Of a DNA stretch of 64,000 bases, positions 33,018 to 48,000 are shown piece after piece. Below the pieces are notes generated by a model. That model saw nothing but the letters and a program-made list of their open reading frames with translations, searched no databases and was not told where the DNA came from. The DNA lies in the NCBI GenBank assembly GCA_947846985.1, contig CANTUZ010000008.1, forward strand, positions 28,353,352 to 28,417,351, read 5' to 3'. The translations under genes and the position numbers were made by a program. This stretch comes from Fratercula arctica (Eukaryota > Chordata > Aves > Charadriiformes > Alcidae). Each line of letters starts with the position of its first letter. Position 1 is the first letter of the stretch.

Positions 33018-36000
33018 CTGTAAAAATAATGATTAGAAAAGTTATCTACATGCAAAAATAGTGTAAAACCTGAAATATGAGTAGCAATTAGAATCAAATG
33101 ACATATTCATGGTTTATACAGGCTTTCAGCTGTACAGAAACAAAAGAAGCAGTATTCCTTGTGCCCGCCCTCTAACAAGTTTCCACATATTGGTAGTCAC
33201 CAAGCAGTTATACAATTACATACTCAAAACATTAGCTGTAAATTAGATAGCCAGCCCATAAAAAAGAAAGTACCGTCCTAACTTGTCTTTGTACGCAAAG
33301 TATTTCTTTCTACAGTCAGAATGTGAATAACTGCCTGTACCTGTTACACGGTCTCAAGATTGCTGCTTTGTACTCCCAGCACTGCCCAACACCCATGTTT
33401 CTTACTTTGCCAACCCTTCCCATTTTCTAAATACACTTGTCATTTTTCTACCTGCCCGTGCCAAAGCTAGGCAAAAACTTTCTCTCAGACCAGGCTTGTA
33501 AATGTATCAATTAAGGCGAGCTAATACAGACCAATTAGAGCAAAACCATGGCTCAGATGCATTTAGGCTTTCTTCATACCTGGTTCGTATTGCTCCACCA
33601 CGCTGGTTTATAGCATGGGTGAGTATATAGAACTTCCAGTTATAATTTATTGCATGTAATATGTATAATGTTCAGCTACTTATTCAAGTAAAGTTGTTTA
33701 CAACCTTTTCAGCTGATTAGTAAATCCTTCAAAATTCATAAACCTTTGAAATTAACACATGCTTAAATACATTACCAGGTATATACCATCAGATTTGGGC
33801 TTCCAATGACAAGGAATTACAACACAAATTAAAGGAAACTCAATCACACAGATTTTATGTATCTATTTAAACTATGGCTGAGAAATTGTTAACATTGACC
33901 TGACTTTATTCTCTGTATGTAACTTCCAAAGATACAGTACCTCTAAGGTGAGAGGAGGAAGTTCAAGTACTTTTTGGTAATAGTGGATTGCCAGGTGCAG
34001 TAATCCCAGCTGGTGAAGGCCACGGCCAAGGTTGTAGAAAGACTCTTGACATGGTCCACGCAGGTCCAAGTACCGGTGAAGGAAGGAGAACCCCTGTACA
34101 CATATTATGCACATTTGTGAATGTTGCCTTTAAGAAAATGGCAGTAGAACACGCTGGAGAACAGGTGTTTAAATGTATCTCTTTCAACTTTTGATCTCTG
34201 CTTCCCCACAAAGCCACGTGCAAGTTGAAGGCAAAAAATAAGTCACATTTGATTGTTGAGACCATAAAAAGTGCATTCTGTCAGTCTCTCTGCCTTCAAT
34301 AACAATGGGTAGATCTTTTTAATAAATTGAACACACAATTATTTATATATTATAATATTTATATTTATATGTAATATACACACAGATAAGACTGGTTCAT
34401 GTTCGGAAAAGCTGACCACCTTAAAAAACATGCAGCCAAAGGACAGACTAGAGCAAGATTTTACTTTTCTTTAAAAAAATCTTTAAAGGATAACCCTCCC
34501 CCAATTTTTTTTTCTTTTTTTTAAAAAGGAGAAAAAAAAAAAACCCCAGACCTTCATTCCCTTTCCTTCAGTCTTTGCCTTGGATAGTGGCAAGAAATGG
34601 TTTCATTCTGCAACTTTTCAGAATTCTGCAAAATTCTGAACTCCACAAAGTACACATCAAAGTATTATTTCTGGAATGCAATCATATTCTTTTCTTGATC
34701 TTGCGCTCCGTGTAAGTGTTTATTCCAATACCAGTTATCAGGGAAATGATCAGTGTATCATTTTATAAAGTGGCCAAAAATAAACATCACTGAATAAGGG
34801 CATGAAAAATCCATATATCCTAAGCAGCAGGCGAGAGTTCATGTCCCTTCCTGAAGCCAGCAGATGTTTTACTGCCAAGTCTCCAGCAGAATTTGAAAGG
34901 AAATTCATATCCAGCAATTCCAGTGCTATGCTTTAACAAATTTAAAGTCAAAGCACTTTGTGTTACACTTCCTTATTTTGCTTTTAGTTTAAAATTAAAA
35001 TATATGCTTATATATTTAAACTACATGACTAGCAGCATCCCAAGTGTACGTAATCTCGTTGTCAACTTCAGTGTGAATCCCTGCTCCTCCTATGTGGCAC
35101 GCTGTGCTTCAGACAGAGGAGCAGGACCAACAGGTGCTGATGTCCCAAAAGATGTAAACCAGGACAATGACAGCGACCAGGCACCGGTGGAACAAACTAG
35201 TCTCATTTATACACTGACGTGCTGTAAAGCGAGGCAAGTGCTTGCTTTCTCATCAGTAGGATGTCACAGACGTATCAGCATGGTGTGTTACGGACTCTTC
35301 ATGACTCAAGGGCTGTATGATGCTATAAAGATGAATGGCATTAGACCAGAGCTACCCGCCACGCAGAACTCAGGGAAAGACAATGAGGCATACGGTAGTA
35401 TTTCACATTAAAATGCAGTGTTTCATTTGACACTGACGGAGCCCTGGGGGAAACTTAGAGAGATAGAAGAGGTGAATGCAAAAGGGAGAAAACGAGGACA
35501 CAACTTATTCATCCTCTCCTGTGCATTTCATTTTGTTACCACTTTGGAATGCAATGACTCTGTTGTAACTAGAGGATTTCTTTGTAGGGACCATGTTGGT
35601 AATCAGAGAAGATAGCTCCTTCAACATGAGGAATTATTTCAGGCACAAGCAGCTAATGATCATAATAAAGGTCACCAATATGCCACTGTGGTTGAATTAT
35701 TAATCAACTACAATAGGAGCAAGAGAGGATGTAAAAATACCAAGTACAGTAAGCAAGAAATGAGAAGACAGAAAGCAGGGAACCGTATCGCCAGAGGGTA
35801 ACATAAATAGGACATTGTTCAAGTGTGTTATAAAAGGAGAACAGAGCAGCCCATATAAGAAAGGCAGGCTGATTACAGAAAGAAGTGGATAAAAATATTA
35901 AAATTAGGCCAAAGTTTGCAAGTTCAAAATGTCTTAAGTTGGATACTGACATAATTGGTATTGGTTTAGAGTAGCTGAGGAGCTATAGCTTTTGTCAAAA

Positions 36001-39000
36001 CCGGGCAAGCTACAGTTTTTCAGCAGTTTCAGAAGTCATGAGAGTTCAGGATCCTACCATATTCTGCTGACTCTGAGCTCATTGGCCACAGGAATTAAAA
36101 GGCATTTCATGTTAATGAAAATACTTGTTGGAGGGTAGAGGAAATTACTTTCAAGATTCTGTTTGGAAATAATGAGCCTGTGGTTTGTAACTGGATCTGG
36201 CAGATGAAAGAAAAATGTGAATTAGGAAGCTGAAAAATTGAGGGTAGCCTAAACTGGAGTTCATAAAATCTTTATAAAGAGAGCAGTAAGAGGCACTTAA
36301 AAGGGGGAAGAGAAAAGGAAGACGGGGGAAAAAAACCCACTTTCTAAGTCTGTAAAGTTCACTGCAGCAATGCAGTTCATGAGACACATCTAAGAAGGGC
36401 ACGTGCCATAGATTCTACTCTACAGCACTTCTTCGGACTAAGGCGGGCAAGAAGAAGTTTGGAAGAAAATCCAGACTACAGTCATCAAGACTGAGATTAG
36501 TAATATTTTCACACACAGCTGGCAGCTGCTGGCGTCTATGTGAGTAATCACTATATACACACAGCAGATCAAGCTACATTTAACTAAAAGGAGAGGAGAT
36601 TCATCTGGGTATAACTGCAGTTCAAAAGCATCCTCATCTGTGTTCATGTTTCACCACTTCCCTCTTTTGAAATGCTGTATTAACTATTAAAAGTTATTTA
36701 AACAGAGTATGTTGTAGCCGTAACTGTCTGCAAGATACAAAGCCAGGAAACACTAAAGGTAAAAATAATCACACTAACTCACCTGTACGAGAAGAGCGTG
36801 CCTTTTCAACACGTATTTCTGAGAGGCCATGTGGATGAAAGTCAAGCCAATACAAAGACTGTACAGAGGTTCATCCGGGTTTGCACGAAAGGCTTGCACG
36901 TACTGTCCTAAAAACAAATAATTGAATCAAGATGTTTGTTGTGAAGAGAATTCCTGAAGAATTAAGGACAAAAAAGAAAATTTTCAAATTAGAAGTGTGA
37001 ACTAAGAAAAGAAATAGTTTAATGCACCTACACCAAAATACACAGGGAAAAAGATGAAAAAAAAATTTATATTTTCAGCACTCCTTGGATTCTGAAGGAA
37101 GAATGCAGACTGTGATGTAAAAACATAAGCAGAAAACAATCAGACACAGAAAGCGAACACGGTCCTTGCTGGGATTTATATCCTGGAGGCCACGCACCTT
37201 AAGTGTGACATTTGGAGGGCTTGGCTGCAAGCAGTAGGTTTACTTAAAAGGCCTGCTTAAAATGTCCAACTTTATTTGCTGTTTAAATTGGTTTGTTTCT
37301 GTCCTTCTTATTCTTTACTATCATTAGCTTCAATTATCTTTGCAAGTTAGTTATATTGGCGATGTGTGCTAAACTTGAAATGTGCCAGCTTAACTTTTTT
37401 AGCAAAACTCTCCAGCAACACTTCGATTTGTGTACAAAATAATCAAAGCACCAGACTAACACTGTGAAGCCACCTATAATTTTCTGATGTATGAAAAAAA
37501 TGACTTCAATAAATATTTCTTAGAACAAAACATTCACTTGTTATATTTGTTAATATTAGAACATTGATGATATTACCAAGAGCATGCTTGAAACTGCCAG
37601 ATACAAACGCATTATGCCCGTTCAGGACACACAGTGCGTGATTATCAGGATTTTTCAGCATCAAGCGGAGACAAAAGCGATGGTGACGGACATCCTGAGA
37701 CTGCATAGTAACTTGATTGAAGATGTTCCATAGCTGAGGTTTATTGACATTTTCCATTACCATGATTCTATAGAATGAAACGTATACAAGAAAATAGTAA
37801 ATGCTATATAGTAAATACTGTATCTGCAATAAAACCTCAACAGTTTAGGGAAGATAACAAAGAAGAGACATTCAAAGCGCAGGTCAGTGATTGAGGCAAA
37901 GTTGAAAGTGAAAGACAGAACCAATGATTCTGGCCAAATCGACCAGCTATTCCATTATGCTTTTTTTGGAATCCGTGGCTAACAGAAAGCTTCTTTAATT
38001 TCAATAGCCTTACCTGTTTTAGCGAAAGCTGAAAAGCATGACCCTGCCTCCTTTAGCGATATTTTCAGCAGTATGACTACAGTCTCAGTGGAAGGAATTA
38101 CAGAAGAGATTGCTCTACCTTGTCAGTACCCCACCTGATATAGTTGTACGCTTTTCTGAAGTTCTTGTCCAGAATTGCAGCAGAGAGCCCAAAGTATTCC
38201 AGCTCCTTGCGCTTTTGTCTATCATCATAGAATGAGTAATATTCCAATGAGGAATCCACTAGTAGCTCTGCCTCCTTGTAGCGGGAGAGGTCACACAAGG
38301 AATATATAGCCTTCAGGAGGAGGTTCCACCAGTCATCTTTTGTCAGAACACTCGTGAGAACAGCAAAAATTGCTAAAAATATTGAAGTCAGTAAGTTGAG
38401 AAAATTAAAACAAGAGAGCTAAACTCTTTTAAAAAAGGAAGTGTATATGCCAAACCGATCTTTTGAAAAACATCTCAGCATTAACAGGTAAAATAAAGAT
38501 AAAACATTTACTTTCTTCAGCTTAAGTGCAGTCTGTAAAACATCAGCAAAAAAAACAGTGAAAACTTGGGAACAAATGTCAAGAAATACACACAGTCCAA
38601 GCTGCAAACATACCACATGAATGCATTAAAATTCCTCTTCCTAATTACCAAATGGTGCTTACGAATGTGTAGTCTGGCTCAATCAAGTCTGGGCCAGTCA
38701 AAAAAAAAAAAAGACAAAATCACACCACTTTTAAAATATGTATTTCTATTATGTTCTAGATTTGCGTGGATTATATTTGCACTGAGGAGAATGTTGGACC
38801 ATATGATCTCTAGAGGTCCTTCTCAATCTGAATTATTCTTTAATCTTACTATTTTTCTCTGAATGGGGATTGTTCCCTTAAGTTATATTATCTTCATTTT
38901 TGCTGCCTTCTTTGCCCTAGAAGTAAAGCAATGTTAACAAGAACTGCATGGATTTAGCATGCAAAATAGTAACATTTATTTCATTTTTCAGAACTAAGGA

Positions 39001-42000
39001 GTTCACCTTGTTGCTTTGTTTTTAATAAACATTTGTTACCTTTTGCATCGCAATTTGCTGTCTCTTGGTCGTCATTGTCAGAAATTTTATCCCTTGACAC
39101 CTTAATAAGATAGAGGTGTCTCTCTCCAGATTTGGAACTAGATATCAAACACACCTGAGCTCTGCTCATTGCTACCTAGAAACAAATTTAAGGGCAGCAT
39201 TTCAGATTACATTAATACATCCTATGACAAAAGCAGTTTTATGGCAAATGCATCTTGGTCACGTTGCACGCCAAAACAGTCTGCAATTAAGAAAGGCCTC
39301 AATAGAGCAAGAACATGAGAGAGAACATTCCCAAGAGGAATATCATCTCTGCGTTGTCTCATGCTCCAGTGCAAACTGGGCCATGCAAAAGAAAGATACA
39401 AACTCTTTAAATAACTTAAAAGACTTTTCCTGGGATTGGAACATCCCTGGTTTTATTGAAATCAAAACTATTTGCATAGAGGCATAACAAGAGCAATGCT
39501 TTCTGTGTCATTTTCAGAAATATGTGGATAGTCACCTATTCAACCAATGTAATACAGTAGTAATGGCTCTGACCAGATTAACAAAACTCAGGTCTAAATA
39601 TTCCCCTCACTCCCTATTTAGAAACAAACAAATAAAAATTAACACAAAGCCACCACTACTGTATTTACTGGCTAAATAAATTCTTCAGTGATTTTATCAC
39701 AAGAAAATATAAAAAAGAACTTTAAGAATTCAAGGGAAAATTGTTGAAATAGAAACCAGCATCAACATTTCAAGAAAGCACTATGCTGACTGCTAAAAAG
39801 GTAAGAAGTAGCTTTAGTATTCAGTGTGTTCTATGTAGACTGAGAGACAGGGAGTTGAAGTCACTGCCTTAAGACATACACACAAGTGGTCCTCTGTTCT
39901 GAACACTACAGGCAGGAACACCACTATTATAGACTCCTTGCAAGATTATTATCTAACAAAATTATGATACCATTTGCATATTAAAACCACTAGCTCTCCT
40001 CCTGAGTTTGTCTGTCACTTATCTTAACCCAACTCATAGCTGTCCAATTTCCTAAAGTGTAGCTGTAAAATTGGCTTACCTTCAACAGCATTGCCAGCAT
40101 TGTAAGTAAAGTGTCTATGTAACCATACATTTTGCCTTGGGAATACAACAGCGTCGAACGATGGAGGAGTAGCTTTAATTCCTAGATAATATTAAACATT
40201 ATTATTCAACGTCTTGCACAGGGAGTGAGTTCATAAAACAAACAATTCTGACTCAATACAGTACTAATATGATTGGAAAAGCTTTTAGAAAGCTGGAAGA
40301 ATCTTAGCAGCAGCAGGTAAGAGCTCCCTAAACTGCCCTGCAGTAATTACTGTTTCAAATTCTCAAATTTCAGAGAAATTCAGCATAACGCTTACCTACA
40401 GTGAAAGTGCTGCTGGGGAGGGGATATAAAACCCTTGCTACACCATCAGTTACAATCAGTACAGGCCAAACCATGTAGGTCATATGTAGCAACTGCTGAT
40501 CGACTTCATGCAAAGTGATTGGCATCAAAGTGGTTGTACATCACACAGATGTAATCAGGTGGGAGAGAGGAAATACTGATAAAATGGCCAGGGAGAAAGA
40601 GCCATGAGGACTCATCCCTGATACTCTGTGATGAATCATTTGCTGTGCTCTGAAGGCTCACCGTGGTCTCAACGTAAGTAAAATAAGTAAGCCTCAGTCC
40701 CTGGTCCTATATAGTTGACGTCTTTGACCACCACCATAGCTTAGCAGAATAAAATATCCTAAACTGGAAGCACAGAACACTTTACCCACCTGCTGGGCAG
40801 CGTTAGCATCCTGAGCCAGTGTATCTGGATCATACATTGGTTCCAGAGCCTCCAGAGCTTTCTCAGGTCGGCCCAGCTGCTGCTGAAGTGTTGAAAGTGA
40901 GATTCTTGCATCCAGATGCAATGGAGCAAGATCAACAACTTTGGCATAGCTCTCTGCTGCACGCTCCATGTGTCCCAAAGCCTTCAAGCACTCTAAAAAT
41001 ACCATACACAACACAATACACTTAAATAGCAGAAAAGAATATTTCAAAGCTTGCAAAATAGTTAATATATTTTTCAGATACTTTTTCAGTTAAAACCACC
41101 GAAAATACGCATTAAGTGAAAATGTTCAGAAATAAGTACTGATGCATTCACAGTTTCACTTAAAGCATCATCAGTTGACAGGATGGAATGCAGAATAGAT
41201 GCTGTTTCACTTACAGGAAAATGAAGTATTTATAGCTGAAGTAAATTTCAGTCTAGATGAAGAACAAGAAAATGCTCCGTGACAGGCTTGTCATAATAAA
41301 CTCCAATTATAGTTCTGCAAATACCAATTATCATTCAACATGTGAATCTAAAATTCCAGTGATTTTAGATAAAGGGCCCTGGAAATGCTCAGCATTTTAT
41401 TATCCTCTCTCAGCACCATGTGCTCAGCAGTCCTGCTTCTTCTCACCCGCGTGCCGAAGCCAGACAACAGCCAAGTTGTATCGTTCTGAACAGACAAGGG
41501 AACTCAAGAGAGGCAGTGCTGAGTTGTATTCTCCAACATCCAGAAACGCCTCTGCGACGTCCAAATACAAGTCACCCATTTCTTCTGGATTTTGTTCCAC
41601 CAGAGTGGTCAAAAGAGGCTTTAAAACAACCACACAAAACACTAAAAGCACAAATAACTAACGAGAATATTTCTTTAAGATACAGTTGTTGGAAGCTTAC
41701 ATTTTTATGCAATGATTTTATTCTATTTGCATTCTTAACTACATTTACTTTATTTAAATGCTAGCGTAAAAGTGAAAAACAAAGACTTGAGTTTCATAAT
41801 TCCTGAAAAAGCCATATTTTTCTATTCTAGACATTTCACATCCAATGGCTGAAAGTGCCCATCAGTGAGGAGTGCTCTTTATGAAAGAACAGGCTTCAGA
41901 TCTAGTAGGGCTTCAAAACAAAACAAAGATGTGTTCCTTAGTGTTCAACAACTTTGCAATGTGGTCCTGGGCCTGTCACAGCACACACGCTGTGATTTAC

Positions 42001-45000
42001 TGTGCTTTAGTAATACTTCCATTGGAGGCATAATTTGTAAGGACAAAAATAGTATTTCTGCTATTACAGGTTTGCTAGGTTTCTCTCTTGGAGTGGGAGG
42101 GAAGCAAAAAGAATCTCCCCAGGTCTCTCAATGACCTTAGTCATACAAAACAAGGAAAAATTACTTGCTTTGGTAATTTATTAGAACATCGTCCAACTTC
42201 TGAGTTGCTTTCTACTTACATTGAGCGGCTCTAGGATGTTCAAGTGAACCAAGCACACCATCAGCTTGACTGTGATGTCTATGGGAACGCCCTCAGGTAT
42301 ACAGCAGCTGACCTTCTCCGCAGCTGTGAGAAGATAAAGAATTTCTTTCTGAACCCATAGGCTTTAGCAAGCACTTCACAAGCTCCACATCCCTTCCAGG
42401 CCATATTCAGCTCCAAGGAAGAAAATATATTCTCACTGACTAGCAAACGTTGGTGTAAGCCTGCCCTCTCCCTTTCGTCTGTATCTTTGCCGATAGTTGG
42501 AACAACATGTTCCTACTGTCTCTGATTCCAATAATTTCATCTGAAGTATCAAGTGCTGTCAGTCTGCATCGACTTCAACAGCAGCATCCCGTAGGATGTG
42601 CTTTACAGCCTTCGTCCTCTTAAGATGTGCTTGCTTCATAAAGCTTTTCTTTAGCAATTTATGCACCTGTACTCTCCTCTCCTTGCTTTCTGCAGGAAAT
42701 ACCCTGTATTAAGCAATTTGTTCTTATTAAGCTAATCCTGTGTCGCAGGGATCTGGCTGTATACATTGTTACACACAGTTAACTACGGAACTTTACACAA
42801 CACACAGACAGAATGCAATCTGATGACAATGCAAACACGAGACAAAGTAGTTACCCATGACAATGCTAGCAAATTACAGGTCATACAGTAAAACTCCATT
42901 ATTGTATTTCCTTCACATGCAGTCATGATACCTCCTTAACTACCCTGTTTAAGTTCTGCTTCACCTTAATTCTTACACCAGACATTCAAAGGGTGATTGC
43001 TATAAACTGAGAAAACTGATTTCCAACATAAGGCTTCCCTATTACCTTCTACATTCACAACCAGTTACTGAAAATCACAACATGCAGATTAATTCATCAT
43101 TCTCTAAACTTCTTAATAGCCAGCATGAGAGTACCTATTCACCTACCGATAAATTCTTACAAAATGAAAAATTTTCTTTTCAAAGTGGGTAAGCCCCAGA
43201 AGAATGCTTTTGGTTTTGGTAACTGGCTGAGTTAGAAGTAAGTTGTGAGTAAGAAAGACAGTACACAAGAAACCTTTTCTGGATCAGCCCCATTCCTCTG
43301 CTGTTAGAAGTCTCCCAATTTTTATGATTGCAACGTGGATCCTGAGCATATGATCTGTTCATAGACTTGTATGAAATTCAAAAATTAAATTACTTACCTG
43401 CAGCACTGGGTTCAGCAACTGGATGACTTTGGTCTTTAGTCTCTGTCTCTTGGCTTTCCTGAGTTTCCACCACTGCCCCTGTATCTTTTTTGAAAGATTA
43501 ACAGATTATCCTAGTAGAACCAGCTAAGCCAAAAGTTACTCGATTTTGAATCCACACTTGATTGGTAGCTTACTGTGAAAAGTGGACTTTTTTTTTTTTT
43601 TTTTTTAAGGACAGAAGAGCAGGAAGAATTCAAAAAAGTTATAAAGGAACAAAGGGCAGGGAATGAAGCTCTTGGGTAGTTCAGAAGCTTTGTCTTACGA
43701 AATTACACACCCCAGGTAATGTGGCAACACTGCGTTTTAATTCCTAAACTCATTATAGATTTGTTTCTTATAAATTATCTGTTAAAAGTCTCTATCAGGA
43801 CAGTTGTTCATTGATCAACTGTATTTTTACCTGGTCCATTAAAGTAAAAAGCCAACAAAAATATCTTATACTACATCGGGTTTGGATCGTATTGCTGAAA
43901 CAACCAATCAGTTCAATCATAGAACAGACTGTCTGCTTATGGACTTGGCATGCTGTGATCATTCTACAGCCCAAACAAATATTTTTCAGACTTAAGCAAT
44001 GACTTCCGCAAAGCAGGTTTCTCGAAAACCACCTACTTTATTCAATTACAAGCTAATATCCCTAGATTTCTATATACCAAACCATTTGAATATCTAATAA
44101 CAGAAGTAGGATTGATGAAGGATATTATTCTCAGGTCAAAGGTTGATACTCTTGACTACAGATGCCACTACACTTATCTAAATTTTTTACAGAAGCTATT
44201 TAGCTGGCAGAAATAACTGGCCTGATGTGAACACTCCAAGGAATGTTTAGAACTTTAAAAGGCCTCCAGTTGCCTGGAGAGCAGTCCTTGTCCTTAATGA
44301 GTCAGCAGGGCTAAATGGACATCAGAGTAACTCCTTATAGAAAGCTGAGGTCGTGCCATGTAATTCATTAAAAATACTGAAAAGTTTCAAAAGAGAAAAG
44401 CCTGTCAACATGCATTAAAATATACCCACGAGTTGAAAAGGTAACGGAAAGAAAGATGTCATATTAGATGAACAGCAGGGTCATACTAACCGCTTGGTAG
44501 CTACTTACCTTTTTTCTCCTCGGTTGCACTTTTTTCTGATACTTTCTTTTCAAGTACAATTCCTGCAAAATCTGTAATAACCTAAAACAGACAAGTAACT
44601 TGGATCATTTTAAAGATTTAAAGGATTTATGGAGTAACCGGCCCACATGGCAGTTGTTTTAGACATCACAAAAGTTATCAGAAGAAAAGCTGCATTCATT
44701 TCACATGGGGTTAGTTGATTAGTACTGAGTTTGATCATCTTATGTCTTTGTCCGCTATTTTTTGACTACTTAGATGATCCAATTGGCATCTCTTTAGCAA
44801 ATACAAGTTACTTTCATCACAGCTAGAAAAGTTTTTAACTTTTATAGCTTCTTTTAATGTCTTTTGGAAGGCAGAAAAAGCAAGCAAAGCACCAGGTAAA
44901 CAGATAAGCTCTCCACAGATCTTTCCAAAATGCTCCAAGGATTCCTCAGCCTAATACATTGCAAGGGAACCAAATGGTTTGTCTCAGTTAAAAAAAAAAA

Positions 45001-48000
45001 AAAAAAAAATTCACGGCTACATACTGACATTTTACAACAGCCCTGGTCATACACATCATGACCTCAATAAAACTAGTATAATTCAATAGAACAACTAATT
45101 AAAAAAAATAAAAATCAAAGACAGACAATTCAAGACATTCACTTGCCAATGGGGAAGTGCGAGGGGGAAATGCACAAGTGTAAAGGCCTGTTGGTCTAAG
45201 ACCCAACGCAGTTTGGTATTTTTGTTCATGAATTGTAAAGCAAATATTTAAGTCATTACTGTTGCCCAAACATGAGTGATAAACACAGAGTACGTGGCCC
45301 TTAAAGGAACATACCAGATGACTGTATTAAGATAATTATTTGTTAAAGGCTTGGTTTACCAGCTCAAATACAGATTCATCTATCTAGGAACAACAATGAC
45401 AGAACAGACCTGAGGAGAACCACCAAGAAGAAATAGGGGAACAGTTCTACAATGGAGTACTGTATTAATAAATCTGGCAGCTGAATACTGGGTACATAAA
45501 ATTGACTGTTTGATTTTTAAAGTGGGAAGAAATACAGAGAAGTGTCAGAGGAATTGCTTGCAGGCTAGTGATACTTTACACAGACAGGCAGAGATTTAAA
45601 TAAAATCTTCAGGGGAAAATAAAAAGAGGTAATTAATATCAGCAAATAAGAACATTCACAAGGAGAAAGTCCCAACTATTACTGTCTTTTCAATCCACCT
45701 GTGAAAGAATAACAACAGCCAGACACTAAAGACTTTCCTCTCAAAGCCAGACCAAATCAACTGGGAAACGCCTCAAAAGTGAGGGTTAAAAGTCACTAGA
45801 ACAAATTGGGAACAGATAAGCAATCTTCTCCAATTCCTGATGCCTTAGAGTCAAGATGTATTGTCTTTCTGAAATGTGTGCTTCATGCTTAATGTATAAA
45901 TTATTAGTTGTAACACAAGTATGCCAGATAAAGCAACAAGAGTCTGCATTTGAGCCATCAGACTACTCAGCGTCACCCGTTTAACCTTCAGCTTCGAGAC
46001 TGCCTTTTGCTGGGAGCACTCACAAAACCAGATCATAGGTCTTCTCTGGCTACTAAGGTTTTACGGCAATTGTAGAGAAGGAGAGGAAGAATCCCAAAAT
46101 TTTAAACCTATAACAGCATACAAGTCTATCAGCCCCCAACTTATGAAATCAAGCCATTAACTTCAATGCTAATTACTACAGAACTAACAGAAAGCAGTAT
46201 TTGATCAGCTCTATCACTATAGAAACATGACCATATTTAAGCACTACAGGATTATCAACTGTCCAACCTGATTGGCAAAGAGGTGCTTAACCCAGTACAG
46301 AAATGAATTTAATTCTCCATACCGCCAATGCTTTGTCATACTGTTTGGAAGAAATATATAGTTCAGCTGCAATATTAACATCTTCCATGGAGACAAGGCT
46401 CTGGTGTTTAGTAAAGGCTTCTTCTATTATTTCAATAGCAGAGGTCACATCGTTTGCTTCATAGTAACTCCTATAAAACACAAATATGAGATGCTAAGTA
46501 TTTAAGATAAATGACAGTACGTACATTGAATATTAGCAAAAATTATTTTCATATTTCTTTTATTTTTGTCTATTAGCAAATATTTTTATTAGCAAGAGTA
46601 AGTTACAAAAGACAGTGGAAAAGAGGGTGTTTTTTCTTTTGTTACAACTGTTGACAATTTTTATGTATTTCAAATGATTACCATTACTTTCTGCCGTTAT
46701 GTTAGGACATCACTGGAGTTTTCCTTACAGCATCCCCCACCTCAAGCCAGGTATCAATGATGTATTGCATTAAACTGGTTTCAAAAAAAGCTTCAATAAT
46801 AATATTGTTACAATACGCTTCCTTGGATTTTTTTGTCCACTTCACAACCATGAACATCAAGACTTAACAAACTGCTTTGAAACAGGCCAGTAACAGCTTT
46901 CTACAAGTTATGCATTAGAAAGCTGAGATATAAAGTAGTTAAACAGCTTACTAAAAACTATGATAAGTGAGCTACACCACAAGCCTCCTCTATCTCAGGT
47001 AAGCTTCTATGACTTGATCTGCTCTCATTAGCAAAAAAGGGAAGGAGGCAGATTTTTACTTGCTCCAGAAATGAACCACAAGTGACATATAAACTATGTT
47101 CTGTTGCAGATGGTTTGTATTTCAGATTGAAGAATTTGTTTCATTCAGATTTGCTGGCGATAAGTTTCCAGGTCTCTAGTGATATTACATAGATAAAAAA
47201 TGTATTGCATTTGTATATAATGATACACTATTGGCATCTTTCCAGTCTTCAGTATTTGCATTTTATTCTCTTAAGCAACACTTCTAAGATGATGCATTGA
47301 TCCTACACAGCATAATTCATACATGTCAGGCTTCGGAAACATCATGACAGTTGGGAAATGCATGCTTATTCTGTGGGTCATGCCAGCATTCCTTGATTTC
47401 AGCTGCATACCCAGCTTGAATCAGCCACAGAGCTTATTAATACCAGTTTTTGAGAAACTCTGGAAAACCAGATCACACTAGTTTTAAGTCCAACTTACTT
47501 TGCCATGTCTCTAGCCAACTGCATGAAGCGCTCTCCATCAGAGGGAGACAGGAGATTCAAAATACGCCTGTAGCCATCCATAGCCATCTTATGTTCCCCC
47601 AACTGTTCGTACAGGCTTGATCTCTCCCATAGGTAACGCACATTGGATGCGTCGTATTTCAGAGCTACAACAAGAAAAAACTTATTAGTAGCCTAGCTTA
47701 GGAAAAGGCAACAACGGATTTCACATTCATCTACCTGAATAGATGAATGTTAGCGGACATGCACGAGCTTTTTGTAAGAAAAGGACATCCTATATTAAGG
47801 ATTCATGAAATCTTTCACCAAACTCTGGACAGAGGTACCAGAATCTTAGGAAACTGCAGCAAACTAAATTAGAAAGCAGAAGAAAACAAAATTATTGCTA
47901 TTAGCACCTAAAATTTATTTTGAAATATTAAAATGGTTACTACGCTACCTTTTGTGTAGCAGAAAACAGCCTGTTTAATATTGTCCTGTTCCAGTGACAT

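Noticed and set aside
41257..41764. Plus-strand ORFs of 114-134 codons
   Set aside because: Antisense shadow of GTF3C3 exon 11, whose minus-strand reading is strongly conserved.
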